A stretch of DNA of 64,000 bases from Hamadaea sp. GTDB lineage: Bacteria; Actinomycetota; Actinomycetes; Mycobacteriales; Micromonosporaceae. This document shows, piece after piece, positions 35,939-44,533 of this stretch. Below the pieces are notes generated by a model that worked only from the letters and a program-made list of their open reading frames with translations, did no database searches and was not told the DNA's origin. Each line of letters begins with the position of its first letter. Position 1 is the first letter of the stretch. The position numbers were made by a program, and so were the translations under genes. The DNA lies in NCBI RefSeq assembly GCF_013362815.1, contig NZ_JABFVK010000037.1, positions 1 through 64,000 on the forward strand, given 5' to 3'.

Positions 35939-37536
35939 ACTCCCGCCAGCGGATTGGCAGTGGTCGCCCAGATGTCGGCGACCGGATCGGCGGCCAGCCG
36001 CATGGCAGTAGTCGCCTTGATCGGCAGCGTGGTTCCCGCGAGCGCCAGCCGATCGCGCGGATCGGGCGCCTGCTCGGTGAGGTCGGCGGTCAGCCGCCAG
36101 AGCGTCCGGGGATCCGCGCCGTGCCGGTGCTCGAGGGTGTACGCGATCTGCGTGAGCACGACGGCGAACAGGGTCGCGAACGGCTTCGCCTGCAGTTCGC
36201 CGAGATCGTCGGTGAGCAGGCTGCCCCGCACGTCGGGCAGGTCCACCCCGGCCTGACGCAGCCGATCCGGATGCAGGTGGATGCCGCCGACGTCCCGGTA
36301 GCCCGCCTCGGCGGGCCTGCCGTACGCGAGCCGGAGCAGTAGATTCTGCCCGTGCGCCTCCAACCCCGCGCCCCGGGCCAGCAGCGTCAGGATCGGCGGG
36401 ACGAGGGTCGTCGTCAGATCCCGCCAGAACGCCACCGGATGACCGCCGTAGCCGATCCGCAGGATCTGGTCGAGCACGGCCGGCTGCGGGACGGAGGCCA
36501 GCGGCGTCCAGACGTCACCGGCCTGCGGGGTCGGCGCGCGCCGGACGGCGTACGCGAGCATGGGATGCGGTACGCCGTCGACCAGCACCGCACCGGCCGC
36601 CACCTCGGGCAGGATGCGGATCGGCAGATCGGCCGCCAACCGGCTCAACAGGTCGCTCACCCGGGGTCCGTTGTGGACGGCGGCGGGGGAGACCTGGCGT
36701 ACGGCGCTGGTCATCTGCACACCGAGGGCCGTCTTGTAGTGCCGCGTCGGGTCCTTCGCTGTGGCGAGCGTACGCAGGGACATCAGCGGCCGGGCGGTCA
36801 CCCGGTCGACCGGCTTCCCCCCGATCCGTCGAAGGTCGTCGCCGTAGTGCGCCGCTTGCCACGGATGGAGCACCAATCGCGGGGGCGCGCCCGCTCCCGT
36901 GGTGAACCATCGGCTCGGCGGCACCGACCAGACCTCCAACTCCACCTGCCGCCGGTGCTCCGGGGCGTACGCGAGGACGTCGGCGGTCGACAGCCCCATC
37001 CGGGTGCGGCAGCACGGATGCAGCGGGTGCCCGTCGACGACCGACTGCTCCATCGCGACTAGACCGTTCGGGTCGCCTTGCAGCTCCGTCAGGTCCACCT
37101 CGGCGCTCGCCGCTCTCGCCAGGGCCAGGTTCGCGACGCTGTTGCTCAGCTCCCGCTGGAGGCCTTCGGTCGCCGGGTTCACCGCGTCGAGCAGCTCGGC
37201 CGGATCGGTGTACGCCTCCGTCGTCCCGTTCACCTGCACGCGGATGCGGAGGTCTTCGGTGGCTTCGGCGTACTGGTCGAGGGCGGGGCCGATCGCCATC
37301 CGCCCGTCGGACAGCGTCACCAGCGCGTCGCTGCCGACCGTCCGCACATGTGCCACACCGGGAATCGGCTCCCGCCGGACGGCCGTCCACAGTCGACGTA
37401 AGACGGCCGCTCGGGCCTTCGGCAGCTCCTCGTCGAACCGGTCCACCAGATCGGGCCGGCTGGCCTGTAGCGCTCGGCGGGTCTGCTCGGCATCCGGTTC
37501 GCCCTCGGAGTCAGTCACGATCACATTGTCATACAC
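35935..37536 (-). CDS. IucA/IucC family siderophore synthetase (first)
   Basis: A 533-residue NIS synthetase with GHPLHPCCRTRMGL, HYKTALGVQMTSAVRQVS, and GAGLEAHGQNLLLRLAYGRP. Two synthetases plus a decarboxylase suffice for a carboxylate siderophore of the achromobactin, staphyloferrin or vibrioferrin style; the product is unknown. GTG 37536 is the start. An inverted CCTAG-GACT-CTAGG (37536-37549) overlaps it and may be an iron-regulator site or simply the -10 (TAGGAC, 5 nt from GTG). No uptake genes are adjacent. Confidence 0.9.
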   Translation of the reverse strand: MYDNVIVTDSEGEPDAEQTRRALQASRPDLVDRFDEELPKARAAVLRRLWTAVRREPIPGVAHVRTVGSDALVTLSDGRMAIGPALDQYAEATEDLRIRVQVNGTTEAYTDPAELLDAVNPATEGLQRELSNSVANLALARAASAEVDLTELQGDPNGLVAMEQSVVDGHPLHPCCRTRMGLSTADVLAYAPEHRRQVELEVWSVPPSRWFTTGAGAPPRLVLHPWQAAHYGDDLRRIGGKPVDRVTARPLMSLRTLATAKDPTRHYKTALGVQMTSAVRQVSPAAVHNGPRVSDLLSRLAADLPIRILPEVAAGAVLVDGVPHPMLAYAVRRAPTPQAGDVWTPLASVPQPAVLDQILRIGYGGHPVAFWRDLTTTLVPPILTLLARGAGLEAHGQNLLLRLAYGRPAEAGYRDVGGIHLHPDRLRQAGVDLPDVRGSLLTDDLGELQAKPFATLFAVVLTQIAYTLEHRHGADPRTLWRLTADLTEQAPDPRDRLALAGTTLPIKATTAMRLAADPVADIWATTANPLAGV

Positions 37537-37590
37537 CTAGAGTCCTAGGATGCCGTACGCGGTGTGACTGTCCCACGGGTTACGTTTTAC

Positions 37591-37631
37591 GGCGCCTTCG
37601 GCGCCTTTTACAGAAGGAGCGCCTTCGGCGC
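37591..37631. terminator. Tandem GGCGCC-TTC-GGCGCC hairpins
   Basis: GGCGCCTTCGGCGCC (37591-37605) is followed by TTTT, as in a classical intrinsic terminator on the plus strand; GCGCCTTCGGCGC (37619-37631) repeats the hairpin. They lie between the divergent start of the siderophore operon and the end of the TauE gene. Confidence 0.55.
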
Positions 37632-37669
37632 ACCGACTACCAACCCCGCCCAGCCCGCCCTTTCCGCGC

Positions 37670-37708
37670 GATCATGAACTATCGGGCGTGATCAGCCGGT
37701 GTGTCGTG
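37670..37708. repeat. TAGGTTCATGATCAAC-family repeat, diverged copy 3
   Basis: On the minus strand this reads CGACACACCGGCTGATCA then GATAGTTCATGATCGC, a diverged relative of the elements at 31381 and 50711. It lies 3' to the TauE gene, on the same relative strand. Confidence 0.5.
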
Positions 37709-37785
37709 GCCGGGGGAGCCTGATCGTTCCCGCGAAGGCCTGATCAACTGCGCATGGCGTTCGATCGCCGTGGCGCAGGGGAGGG

Positions 37786-38550
37786 TCAGTGGAACTGGTC
37801 CCAGCCGAGTCGCGCGACGAGGGCGAGGACGACGACGAGCAGCACGATGCGGATGAACTTCGCGCCGCGCTTGAGGGCCAGCCGTGCGCCGAGCTGGGCT
37901 CCGGCGATGTTGCATACGGCGAGAATCGCGCCGAGAAGCCAGTCGACGTGGCCGAATACTCCGAAGACGGCGAGCGCGCCGAGGTTGGTGCCGGTGTTGA
38001 GGATCTTCGCCATGGCGCTGCCGTGGACGAAGTCGGCTCCGATGACGCTGGTGAAGGCGAGGACGAGGAAGGTGCCGGTGCCGGGCCCGATCGCGCCGTC
38101 GTAGAAGGCGATGGCTCCTCCGCCGAGGGCGATCATCGTGGCGATGCGTGCGGGGGTGCGTTTGGCGGGGTCGGCGGCGAGTCCGAGGCTGGGGCGGAAG
38201 GTGACGAAGAGGGCTACCGCGACGAGGACGGCGAGGATGACGGGCCGGTACGCGGTGGCGGGGACGCTGCCGGCGAGCAGGGCGCCGAGGCCGGAGCTGA
38301 GTACGGCGAAGGCGGCGGCGGGTCCGGCGACTTTCCAGTCGATGGTGGTGTGGCGGGCGTACGTGTAGGCGGCGGAGGAGGTGCCGGCGATCGCGGTGAG
38401 TTTGTTGGTGCCGAGGATGGTGGGCAGGGGCAGGCCGGAGGAGAGCAGCATGGCGGGGAGGACGATGAGGCCGCCTCCGCCGACGATGGCGTCGACGGCT
38501 CCGCCGGTGGCTGCGGCGATCATGAGTACGGGGAGTCCGGCGAGGTCCAC
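37786..38550 (-). CDS. TauE/SafE family permease
   Basis: A 254-residue membrane protein with about seven helices. GGAVDAIVGGGGLIVLPAMLL, LGTNKLTAIAGTSSAAYTY and AFYDGAIGPGTGTFLVLAF are the repeated signatures of the sulfite exporter TauE/SafE family, which moves sulfonates or other small anions. GTG 38550 gives the usual family length and has CACAAT 8 nt upstream on the minus strand. An in-frame ATG at 38637 would add 29 polar residues and overlap the divergent gene's start. Confidence 0.85.
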   Translation of the reverse strand: MDLAGLPVLMIAAATGGAVDAIVGGGGLIVLPAMLLSSGLPLPTILGTNKLTAIAGTSSAAYTYARHTTIDWKVAGPAAAFAVLSSGLGALLAGSVPATAYRPVILAVLVAVALFVTFRPSLGLAADPAKRTPARIATMIALGGGAIAFYDGAIGPGTGTFLVLAFTSVIGADFVHGSAMAKILNTGTNLGALAVFGVFGHVDWLLGAILAVCNIAGAQLGARLALKRGAKFIRIVLLVVVLALVARLGWDQFH

Positions 38551-38635
38551 GGGTGCGGATTGTGGCCGTTCGGGGTTGGGCCGGGCCAGTTCGTGTGATG
38601 AGTGGCACTGGCTTGGGGGCCTTACTGTGTCGGCC

Positions 38636-39418
38636 ATGTCGATGCGTACGCCGGGGGAGCCCCGTCGGGCGGGGTTGCGGTGGTTGTGGCGCCTGGCGCC
38701 CGTGGCGGCGCTGTTTGCCACGATGGCGGTGGTGCTGTCGTTGCCGTTTGCCGCGGTCGCCCTGGTTATGCCGGCCGCGCTCGGCCTGTTGGTCGTTTCG
38801 CTCGTGGGAATGTTCGGCGGTGGCCACCGTCCGGCGTCATTCGTGGTGTCGGGACGGGAGTTCGTCGCTCCGGCGCGGTGGTGGGTGCCGGCGCTGGCGA
38901 CGGGGTGGGTGGTTTTCGCGTCCGCGCAGGTGGGACGGATTCTGCGGCCGCGGCGTGGCGGTGCTTGGGCGGATCGGCTCTACCTCGAGGATGTCGTCTT
39001 TCTGGGCTTCCTCGCCGTGTGTTTGGTGCTTCTGGTGGTGTTGGCGTCGCGGCGGCGGTCGGTGGCCTTGAGGCCGGAGGGTGTTGTCCGGTGGGCGCCG
39101 ACGGGCCGGGTGGTGATCCCGTGGGAGGCGGTGGGGCAGGGGCGCGGGGTTGTCGTGAACCATTATCTGGCGCGGTGGCTGCATCTGGCGGTCGTGCCGG
39201 GTGGTGCGCGGCGGCGGGGACTTGTGCCGTTCATCGATGAGCTGCCGCTGCAGGAGCTGGATGTGGATGGCCGGTTCTTGGCGGACGCGATCGAGTTCTA
39301 CGTACGCCATCCGGAGCGGCGGGCGGCGATCGGGTCGGCGGAGGAGCATCGGCGGTTGTTCGCCGACCTGGCCGAGTGGTATGCCGCGAATCGTCCGGTT
39401 GCGCCGCCGGTGGGGTGA
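38636..39418 (+). CDS. Hypothetical membrane protein
   Basis: A 260-residue protein I do not recognise. Helices are seen at LFATMAVVLSLPFAAVALVM, ALGLLVVSLVGMFG, WWVPALATGWVVFA and VVFLGFLAVCLVLLVVLA. A soluble C-terminal part follows (VALRPEGVVRWAPTGRVVIPW), similar in layout to bacterial PH-domain membrane proteins. TACTGT (38623-38628) is 7 nt before ATG 38636. Divergent from the TauE gene. Its TGA lies directly before the opposing small gene's stop. Confidence 0.7.
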   Translation: MSMRTPGEPRRAGLRWLWRLAPVAALFATMAVVLSLPFAAVALVMPAALGLLVVSLVGMFGGGHRPASFVVSGREFVAPARWWVPALATGWVVFASAQVGRILRPRRGGAWADRLYLEDVVFLGFLAVCLVLLVVLASRRRSVALRPEGVVRWAPTGRVVIPWEAVGQGRGVVVNHYLARWLHLAVVPGGARRRGLVPFIDELPLQELDVDGRFLADAIEFYVRHPERRAAIGSAEEHRRLFADLAEWYAANRPVAPPVG

Positions 39419-39526
39419 TCAGCGGCGGGGGCCGTTGCCGCTCTTGCGGCGTAGTTCGGCGAAGTACATGCCGGCTGCTCCCACGGCGATGAAGAAGAGC
39501 GCGAAGCAGACGACGGCCTTGAACAT
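39419..39526 (-). CDS. 35-residue single-TM small protein
   Basis: A very short gene: MFKAVVCFALFFIAVGAAG makes one hydrophobic helix, followed by a basic tail (YFAELRRKSGNGPRR). TAGGCT on the minus strand (39539-39534) lies 7 nt before ATG 39526, the same leaderless pattern as nearby genes, which supports it as real. It is convergent with the membrane-protein gene, stops adjoining. Function unknown. Confidence 0.6.
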   Translation of the reverse strand: MFKAVVCFALFFIAVGAAGMYFAELRRKSGNGPRR

Positions 39527-39582
39527 GGCCGTCAGCCTAGCTCCGCGCTCTGCCGGGTGACCAGGGTGGGTCGTCGGTGGGG

Positions 39583-40779
39583 TCAGAAGTCCCCGCCGAA
39601 GTCGCCGCCTCCGAAGTCTCCGCCGTCGAATCCGCCGGAGTCGTAGCCGCCACCGTCGTAGCCGGCGTCTGCGTACCCGGAGTCGTAGCCCGTGTCGGTG
39701 TAGCCGCTGTCGGCTCCGGCGTCGGCTCCCGGGTCGCCGGAGTCGTAGTAGTTCTGGGTGACGTTCTCGGTGACGTCGACGTCGGGAGTCAGCATGTCGC
39801 CGATGACCATGCCGCCGAGGAAGCCGAGGGCCGCTCCGCCCGCGCCGGCGGCGAGCATGCCGCCCATGCCGGGGCCGCGTCGGTAGCCGCCGTCGTAGCC
39901 GCGGTCATAGCCTCGGTCGTAGCCGCCGCCCCGGTAACCCGGGTTGCCTTGGCCGGCTCCGGCGTATCCGGGGCCGCCCGGCCGGTAGCCGGGTTGCTGG
40001 TAGCCGGGTTGAGCGGGCTGCATGAACGCGCCTTGCGGGGCGGCCTGCTGGGGCAGGCGGGCGAGGGCTTCGCGGACCCAGCCGCCGATGATCTCGGTGA
40101 TGTCGCCGCTCGCGTCGGTGTGGGCGAGGGTGTGGTGGGTGGCGGGGCTGCCCCAGCCGGCTTCGATCGCGATGTCGAGGGCGTGCGCGTTGGCGACGAA
40201 GTTCAGGCTGAGCTGGGGCAGGTGCGCGCCGGGCTGGCGGGCGTCGGCCGGGGCGTAGAAGGCTACGCGCTGGACGACCGGGGCGGGGAGGCCGACTTGC
40301 TGGCCGGGGCGCAGGTCGGCGCGGATGAACCGGCAGCCGAGGTTGCCGAGGGCGTCGAGCAGGTGGTTGTGGACCGGCAGCGGCGCGATGGTGAGCGGGT
40401 CGAGGTCGGTCTTGCCGGAGCCGCTGCGGACGTCGACCTGGGTGTGTACGCCGAGGGTGATGCCGGGCAGGGGCTGGCCGTAGATGGTCGTGATCGGGGT
40501 TTCCCACGGGGTCTGCGTGTTGAGCGGGATCGCGTGGGTGGCTCCGGCGGGCAGGGTGAAGCGCCCGGCGGCGATGATTCGGGCGACTTCGAAGGTCGCG
40601 CCGCCGGACTGGGCGACGAGGATGAGGGTGATGCCTTCGATCTCGGTGTCGGAGCCGCCGCCTTTGAGGTGGATCTGGCCCTGGAGGGGGCCGCCCGGGG
40701 TGGCGGTGGGGGTGGACAGCACGGTGTCGACGGTGGGTCCGCCGATGCCGAGGCTGCCCAGGAGTTTCTTGAAGACCAT
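39583..40779 (-). CDS. Spo0M-like sporulation control protein with Gly/Tyr/Asp-rich tail
   Basis: A 398-residue protein. The first 250 residues are an arrestin-like Spo0M domain: KKLLGSLGIGGPTVDTVL, LKGGGSDTEIEGITL, IPLNTQTPWETPIT and LQSLNF-type QLSLNFVANAHALDI. From about 260 the sequence turns into low-complexity Gly/Tyr/Pro/Asp repeats (QPGYQQPGYRPGGPG, YDRGYDRGYDGGY, then SGGFDGGDFGGGDFGGDF), with a GLY-rich hydrophobic stretch between. Spo0M affects development in Bacillus and streptomycetes; the tail's role is unknown. Confidence 0.87.
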   Translation of the reverse strand: MVFKKLLGSLGIGGPTVDTVLSTPTATPGGPLQGQIHLKGGGSDTEIEGITLILVAQSGGATFEVARIIAAGRFTLPAGATHAIPLNTQTPWETPITTIYGQPLPGITLGVHTQVDVRSGSGKTDLDPLTIAPLPVHNHLLDALGNLGCRFIRADLRPGQQVGLPAPVVQRVAFYAPADARQPGAHLPQLSLNFVANAHALDIAIEAGWGSPATHHTLAHTDASGDITEIIGGWVREALARLPQQAAPQGAFMQPAQPGYQQPGYRPGGPGYAGAGQGNPGYRGGGYDRGYDRGYDGGYRRGPGMGGMLAAGAGGAALGFLGGMVIGDMLTPDVDVTENVTQNYYDSGDPGADAGADSGYTDTGYDSGYADAGYDGGGYDSGGFDGGDFGGGDFGGDF

Positions 40780-40841
40780 CTGCCCATGATGGCTGGTGGG
40801 CGCAAGTTTTGCCGGTGGGGCACGCGGTTTTCAGGGAAGTC

Positions 40842-41369
40842 TCAGGGGCGCGGGCGGGCGTTGCGCAGCCGGATGCCGCTGAAGCCGAGGGTGCTGGCGG
40901 TCACCTGGTCCCACCAGGGCCACAGGTCGGTGGTCAGGCGGAGGTCGATGGCGGCGTCGCGGTGGGCGGTGAGGAGGTCGCCGACGGGTTCGGCGGGTCC
41001 GAGGGGTTCGACGGTGGTGGTCGCCACGTGTGCGTGGCCGTCGTCGAGGGGGTGGAACGGTGCGGCCGGCAAGCGGTAGGCGTACAGGGTGGTGGTTTGG
41101 AGCGGGGGGAGCCAGTCGTATTCGATGACGTGGACTCGGGTGGTGGCGGGGCCGAGGAGGCGTACGGCGTCGGCGGGGTCGGTTTCGGGGGTGGTCCAGG
41201 CCATGGCGCGGGGGCATTGGCGGGGGAACCAGTAGGACGGGCTGTGGTGGGCGTCGACGGCCCACACGTATGCGGTGGTCTCGTGGGCGGTGGGGGCGAC
41301 GTGCGGGTGGAAGACGGTGAGCGTCGGGTCTTCGGAGAAGTGCAGCAGTTCGCCGAGTCCGGGGCGCAT
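40842..41369 (-). CDS. DUF6886-like protein
   Basis: A 175-residue soluble protein. LLHFSEDPTLTVFHPHVAPT, VWAVDAHHSPSYWFPRQCPR and HVIEYDWLPPL fit a family of uncharacterised proteins annotated DUF6886. Histidine and tryptophan residues are plentiful, but no catalytic motif is recognised. TACCGT (minus, 41382-41377) is 7 nt before ATG 41369. Confidence 0.72.
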   Translation of the reverse strand: MRPGLGELLHFSEDPTLTVFHPHVAPTAHETTAYVWAVDAHHSPSYWFPRQCPRAMAWTTPETDPADAVRLLGPATTRVHVIEYDWLPPLQTTTLYAYRLPAAPFHPLDDGHAHVATTTVEPLGPAEPVGDLLTAHRDAAIDLRLTTDLWPWWDQVTASTLGFSGIRLRNARPRP

Positions 41370-41397
41370 CCCGGTGACGGTACGCGCCCCGGTCTGC

Positions 41398-42204
41398 TCA
41401 GGCGACGGGTTTCACGGCGACGACGTGGAACAGGCGTGCGGTGAGTTTGTAGGGCAGCCGGTCGGCGAGGGCGATCTCGAGGCGTTCGAGTTCGGCGTAG
41501 AAGCTCGCGTCGTATTTGCGTTCGTCGTCGGCCATGTAGTCGCAGACGCTGCGGATGCCGTAGTGGCCGTCGACGCGGGCGCCGAGTTTGGACAGGACGG
41601 CGATGACTTCGTCGGCGGTGCGGGGGGTCATGGGGGCCCCGAAGGTGCGGGTCATGCGTACCGGGGAGTTGAGGGCTTCGAGGGCGGCGGACGGGTCTTG
41701 TTCGCGGACGGCGACGCGGAGGGGTTCGCTGTGGGCGTTGTTGGCGATGACCGACAGGACGCCGCCGGGGCGTAGCACGTCGAGGCAGGTACGCAGGGTG
41801 GCTTCGACGTCGGTGACGTAGGGCAGCAGGTTGTGGCAGAGCACGAGGTCGTGTTCGAGGCCGGCGAGCAGTTCGGGCAGCCGGGCGACGTCGGATTCGA
41901 CGATGGTCATGCGGTCGGCGACGCCGGCTTTGCGGGCGATCTCGGCGGCGGCGGCGAGCATCTGCGCGGAGTAGTCGACGAGCGTCACTTTGTGACCGGC
42001 GGTGGCGAGGCGGACGGCTTCGACTCCGTTGCCGCCGGCGACGTCGAGGACGTGCCCGGGTGCGCCGCCGGGGAGGGCTTCGTCGAGGTGGCGGCCGAGG
42101 TTGTTCGCGGCGATGGCGTACCGCAGTCTTCCCCAGGGAGCGTCCTGCCATTGCCGCCAGGCCGATATGGCTTCGTCGAAGGTACCGCTGCTTACTCGTC
42201 CCAT
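41398..42204 (-). CDS. Class I SAM-dependent methyltransferase
   Basis: A 268-residue enzyme. The SAM-binding motif I is VLDVAGGNGVEAVRLA, motif II VTLVDYSAQMLAAA, and the post-motif LVLCHNLLPYV. DVLRPGGVLSVIANN is motif III. It resembles tRNA-uridine or small-molecule methyltransferases of the SmtA/CmoM kind (CDYMADDERKYD near the end); the substrate is not fixed. TAGCGT (minus, 42216-42211) is 6 nt from ATG 42204 and lies partly inside the thymidine-kinase stop. Confidence 0.85.
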   Translation of the reverse strand: MGRVSSGTFDEAISAWRQWQDAPWGRLRYAIAANNLGRHLDEALPGGAPGHVLDVAGGNGVEAVRLATAGHKVTLVDYSAQMLAAAAEIARKAGVADRMTIVESDVARLPELLAGLEHDLVLCHNLLPYVTDVEATLRTCLDVLRPGGVLSVIANNAHSEPLRVAVREQDPSAALEALNSPVRMTRTFGAPMTPRTADEVIAVLSKLGARVDGHYGIRSVCDYMADDERKYDASFYAELERLEIALADRLPYKLTARLFHVVAVKPVA

Positions 42205-42213
42205 AGGGTGACG

Positions 42214-42909
42214 CTACTCAGCCGAGCCGTCGTGCGCCAGAGCGGTGTCCGTGGTGCCCAGTTCACCGGTGCGGTAATGGCGGCGGCACAGGACTTGGTA
42301 CCGCACATCGGCTTCGGTTGTGCCGGTGTCGCCGATGACGACCTGTTCGCCTTCGCGGGCCACCGCGCCGCTGACGACCCGGGCGTTGAGCAGGCCGGGC
42401 CGGCCGCACCAGCAGAGGACTTCGACTTGGAGGCGGTGGACGCTGTCGGCGAGCTCGAACAGCCGCCGGGCGGCCGGGAACAGTTGCGAGCGGAAGTCGG
42501 TGGCCAGGCCGAAGGCGTACACGTCGACGTCGTAGGTGTCGACGAGGTCGGCGAGCTGCTCGATCTGCTGCTCGGTGTAGAAGCAGGCCTCGTCGCAGAT
42601 GAGGTAGTCGACGGCGGCTCCGGCGGCCCAGCGTTGCCGGACGAGCAGGACGAGGTCGAGGTCGTCGGTCACCTCGACGGCGTCGTGGGACAGCCCGATG
42701 CGGGTGGTGACGCGGGGGCTCATCGACCGGTCGTTGCGGGTCAGGACGATGCCGCGGCGGCCCTGCCGGGAGTGGTTGTAGTCCATCTGCAGGGCCAGTG
42801 TGGACTTTCCGCAGTCCATGGGGCCCCAGAAGAACTTCAGCGAGGCCCCGTCGCGTAGTCGGCCGTCGCCCGCCGCATGGCAGGACGCCCCGTGTCCGGT
42901 GTGATCCAC
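42214..42909 (-). CDS. tdk: Thymidine kinase (type II)
   Basis: A 231-residue salvage kinase that phosphorylates thymidine. The P-loop is WGPMDCGKST, the catalytic/lasso region DEACFYTEQQIEQL, and the zinc-binding cysteines are seen in EVLCWCGRP and QVLCRRHYRTG. GTG 42909 is taken as start; the larger open frame runs on upstream into the MFS gene region and is not coding. It follows the UMF1 gene on the same strand with a hairpin between. Confidence 0.92.
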   Translation of the reverse strand: MDHTGHGASCHAAGDGRLRDGASLKFFWGPMDCGKSTLALQMDYNHSRQGRRGIVLTRNDRSMSPRVTTRIGLSHDAVEVTDDLDLVLLVRQRWAAGAAVDYLICDEACFYTEQQIEQLADLVDTYDVDVYAFGLATDFRSQLFPAARRLFELADSVHRLQVEVLCWCGRPGLLNARVVSGAVAREGEQVVIGDTGTTEADVRYQVLCRRHYRTGELGTTDTALAHDGSAE

Positions 42910-42935
42910 GGGCGGCAGCCTAGTAAACCCTGGCC

Positions 42936-42967
42936 GCCGTGTGCACGCCACCCGGGGTGCACACGGC
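42936..42967 (-). terminator. 11-bp-arm hairpin after the UMF1 transporter gene
   Basis: GCCGTGTGCAC (42936-42946) and GTGCACACGGC (42957-42967) are exact complements. The stem is 14 bp past the transporter stop and 27 bp before the thymidine-kinase start. Confidence 0.65.
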
Positions 42968-42980
42968 GTACCACATGATG

Positions 42981-44336
42981 TTAGAGAAGCTTGGGCGGCG
43001 TGTTGCCGGCGGCGGCGATCGCGCGCCGCATGGGCACGGCGAGCAGAGCGGCGAAGCCGAAGATGAAGAAGGCGATGAGTGAGACGATCGCGAACCGGTA
43101 GCTGCCGGTCTGGTCGAAGGCGAAACCGAACAGCAGTGGACCGAGCCAGCTGGTGCCCTTGTCGGAGATCTCGTAGAGGCCGAAGTATTCGCCTTCGCGG
43201 CCCTTGGGGATGAGCTGGGAGAACAGCGACCGGGACAGGGCCTGGCTGCCGCCGAGGACCAGGCCGATCGCGGCGGCGAGCGCGACGAACGGCAGCACTT
43301 GGCCTTCGGGGAGGAAGTACGCGGCGATGACGATGACCGACCAGACGGCGAGGCTGCCGAGGACGGTCTTCCACGCGCCGACCTTCTTGGCGAGCCAGCC
43401 GAGCAGCAGCGCGCCGCCGAACGCCATGAACTGCACCATGAGGATGACGGGCATGGTGACGGTGATGTCGAAGCCGAGTTCCTCGGAGGCGTAGGTGCCG
43501 GCGAGGCCGATGACGGTCTGGATGCCGTCGTTGTAGACGAGGAACGCGATGAGGAAGAACAACGTCAGCGGGTACGCCTTGAGGCTGCGCAGGGTGTGCC
43601 ACAGCTGGCGGAAGCCGTCGGCGAGGACGTTGCCGCGGCGCTCGCCGCCGGACGCGGGCCGGTCGCGCAGCCACAGCAGCGGCAGTGTGGTGAACACGGC
43701 CCACCACACTCCGGCGGAGACCAGCGACCAGCGGGCGACTTCGGCCTTGGCGTGGTCGTCGGTGCCGAACACGACGACGGCGACGACGTTGAGCAGGAAC
43801 AGCAGTCCGCCGCCGAGGTAGCCGAACGCCCAGCCGCGGCTGGACACCGCGTCGCGGTCGTTCTCGTCGGCGAGCTGCGGCAGGAACGAGTTGTTGACCA
43901 CGACGCTCGCGCCGAACGCGACGTTGGCGAGGAGGAACAGGGCCGCGCCGAGGGCGTACCGCTCGCCGGTGAGGAACACCAGCCCGATGGTGGCGAACGC
44001 GCCGATGTACGCGAACAGGCCCAGCAGGCGGCGTTTGCGGCTCGACCGGTCGGCCATCGCGCCCGCCACCGGCAGCACGAGCACCTGCAACGCCACCGAC
44101 AGCGAGGTGGCGTACGGGAACAGCGACCCGGCCTTGAAGGTCAGGCCGAGCAGGTGCACGTTGCCGGCCGGGTCGGCGCCCGCCTTGGCGATCGCCGTCA
44201 GGTACGGCCCGAGGAAGGCGGTGACGACGGTCGTGGAGAACGCCGAGTTGGCCCAGTCGTAGAAGTACCAGCCGAGGCGCTCCCGCGGCGTGGACAAGGC
44301 GGCGGCCCCCGCTTGGGGCGGCGCTTCTGCGGTCAT
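42981..44336 (-). CDS. UMF1 family MFS transporter
   Basis: A 451-residue permease with about twelve helices. The UMF1/Atg22-like pattern shows in YFYDWANSAFSTTVVTAFLGPYL, PVAGAMADRSSRKRRLLGLF, NSFLPQLADENDRDAVSSRGWAFGYLGGG-type sequence (in pieces) and GSQALSRSLFSQLIPKGREGEYFGLYE. Substrates may be amino acids or sugars; not known here. A Pro/Ala-rich N-terminus precedes the first helix. Confidence 0.88.
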   Translation of the reverse strand: MTAEAPPQAGAAALSTPRERLGWYFYDWANSAFSTTVVTAFLGPYLTAIAKAGADPAGNVHLLGLTFKAGSLFPYATSLSVALQVLVLPVAGAMADRSSRKRRLLGLFAYIGAFATIGLVFLTGERYALGAALFLLANVAFGASVVVNNSFLPQLADENDRDAVSSRGWAFGYLGGGLLFLLNVVAVVVFGTDDHAKAEVARWSLVSAGVWWAVFTTLPLLWLRDRPASGGERRGNVLADGFRQLWHTLRSLKAYPLTLFFLIAFLVYNDGIQTVIGLAGTYASEELGFDITVTMPVILMVQFMAFGGALLLGWLAKKVGAWKTVLGSLAVWSVIVIAAYFLPEGQVLPFVALAAAIGLVLGGSQALSRSLFSQLIPKGREGEYFGLYEISDKGTSWLGPLLFGFAFDQTGSYRFAIVSLIAFFIFGFAALLAVPMRRAIAAAGNTPPKLL

Positions 44337-44533
44337 AGCGGCAGATGATGCCAGTACCGGGTGCCGGCCGCGATCATCCGGGTGGCCGGTGTCTGCGTTT
44401 CGCTTTTTCGCCCGTTTCTTTCGGCTGCCTCCCGGCTGTCGGACGGGCCGCGTCCGCCGACGGCGCTTTGTAGACGGCGGTCTTGCTGGCGGGTATCCGA
44501 CGTTCTACCGAGGGTAGGCCTGCCGGTTGCCGG

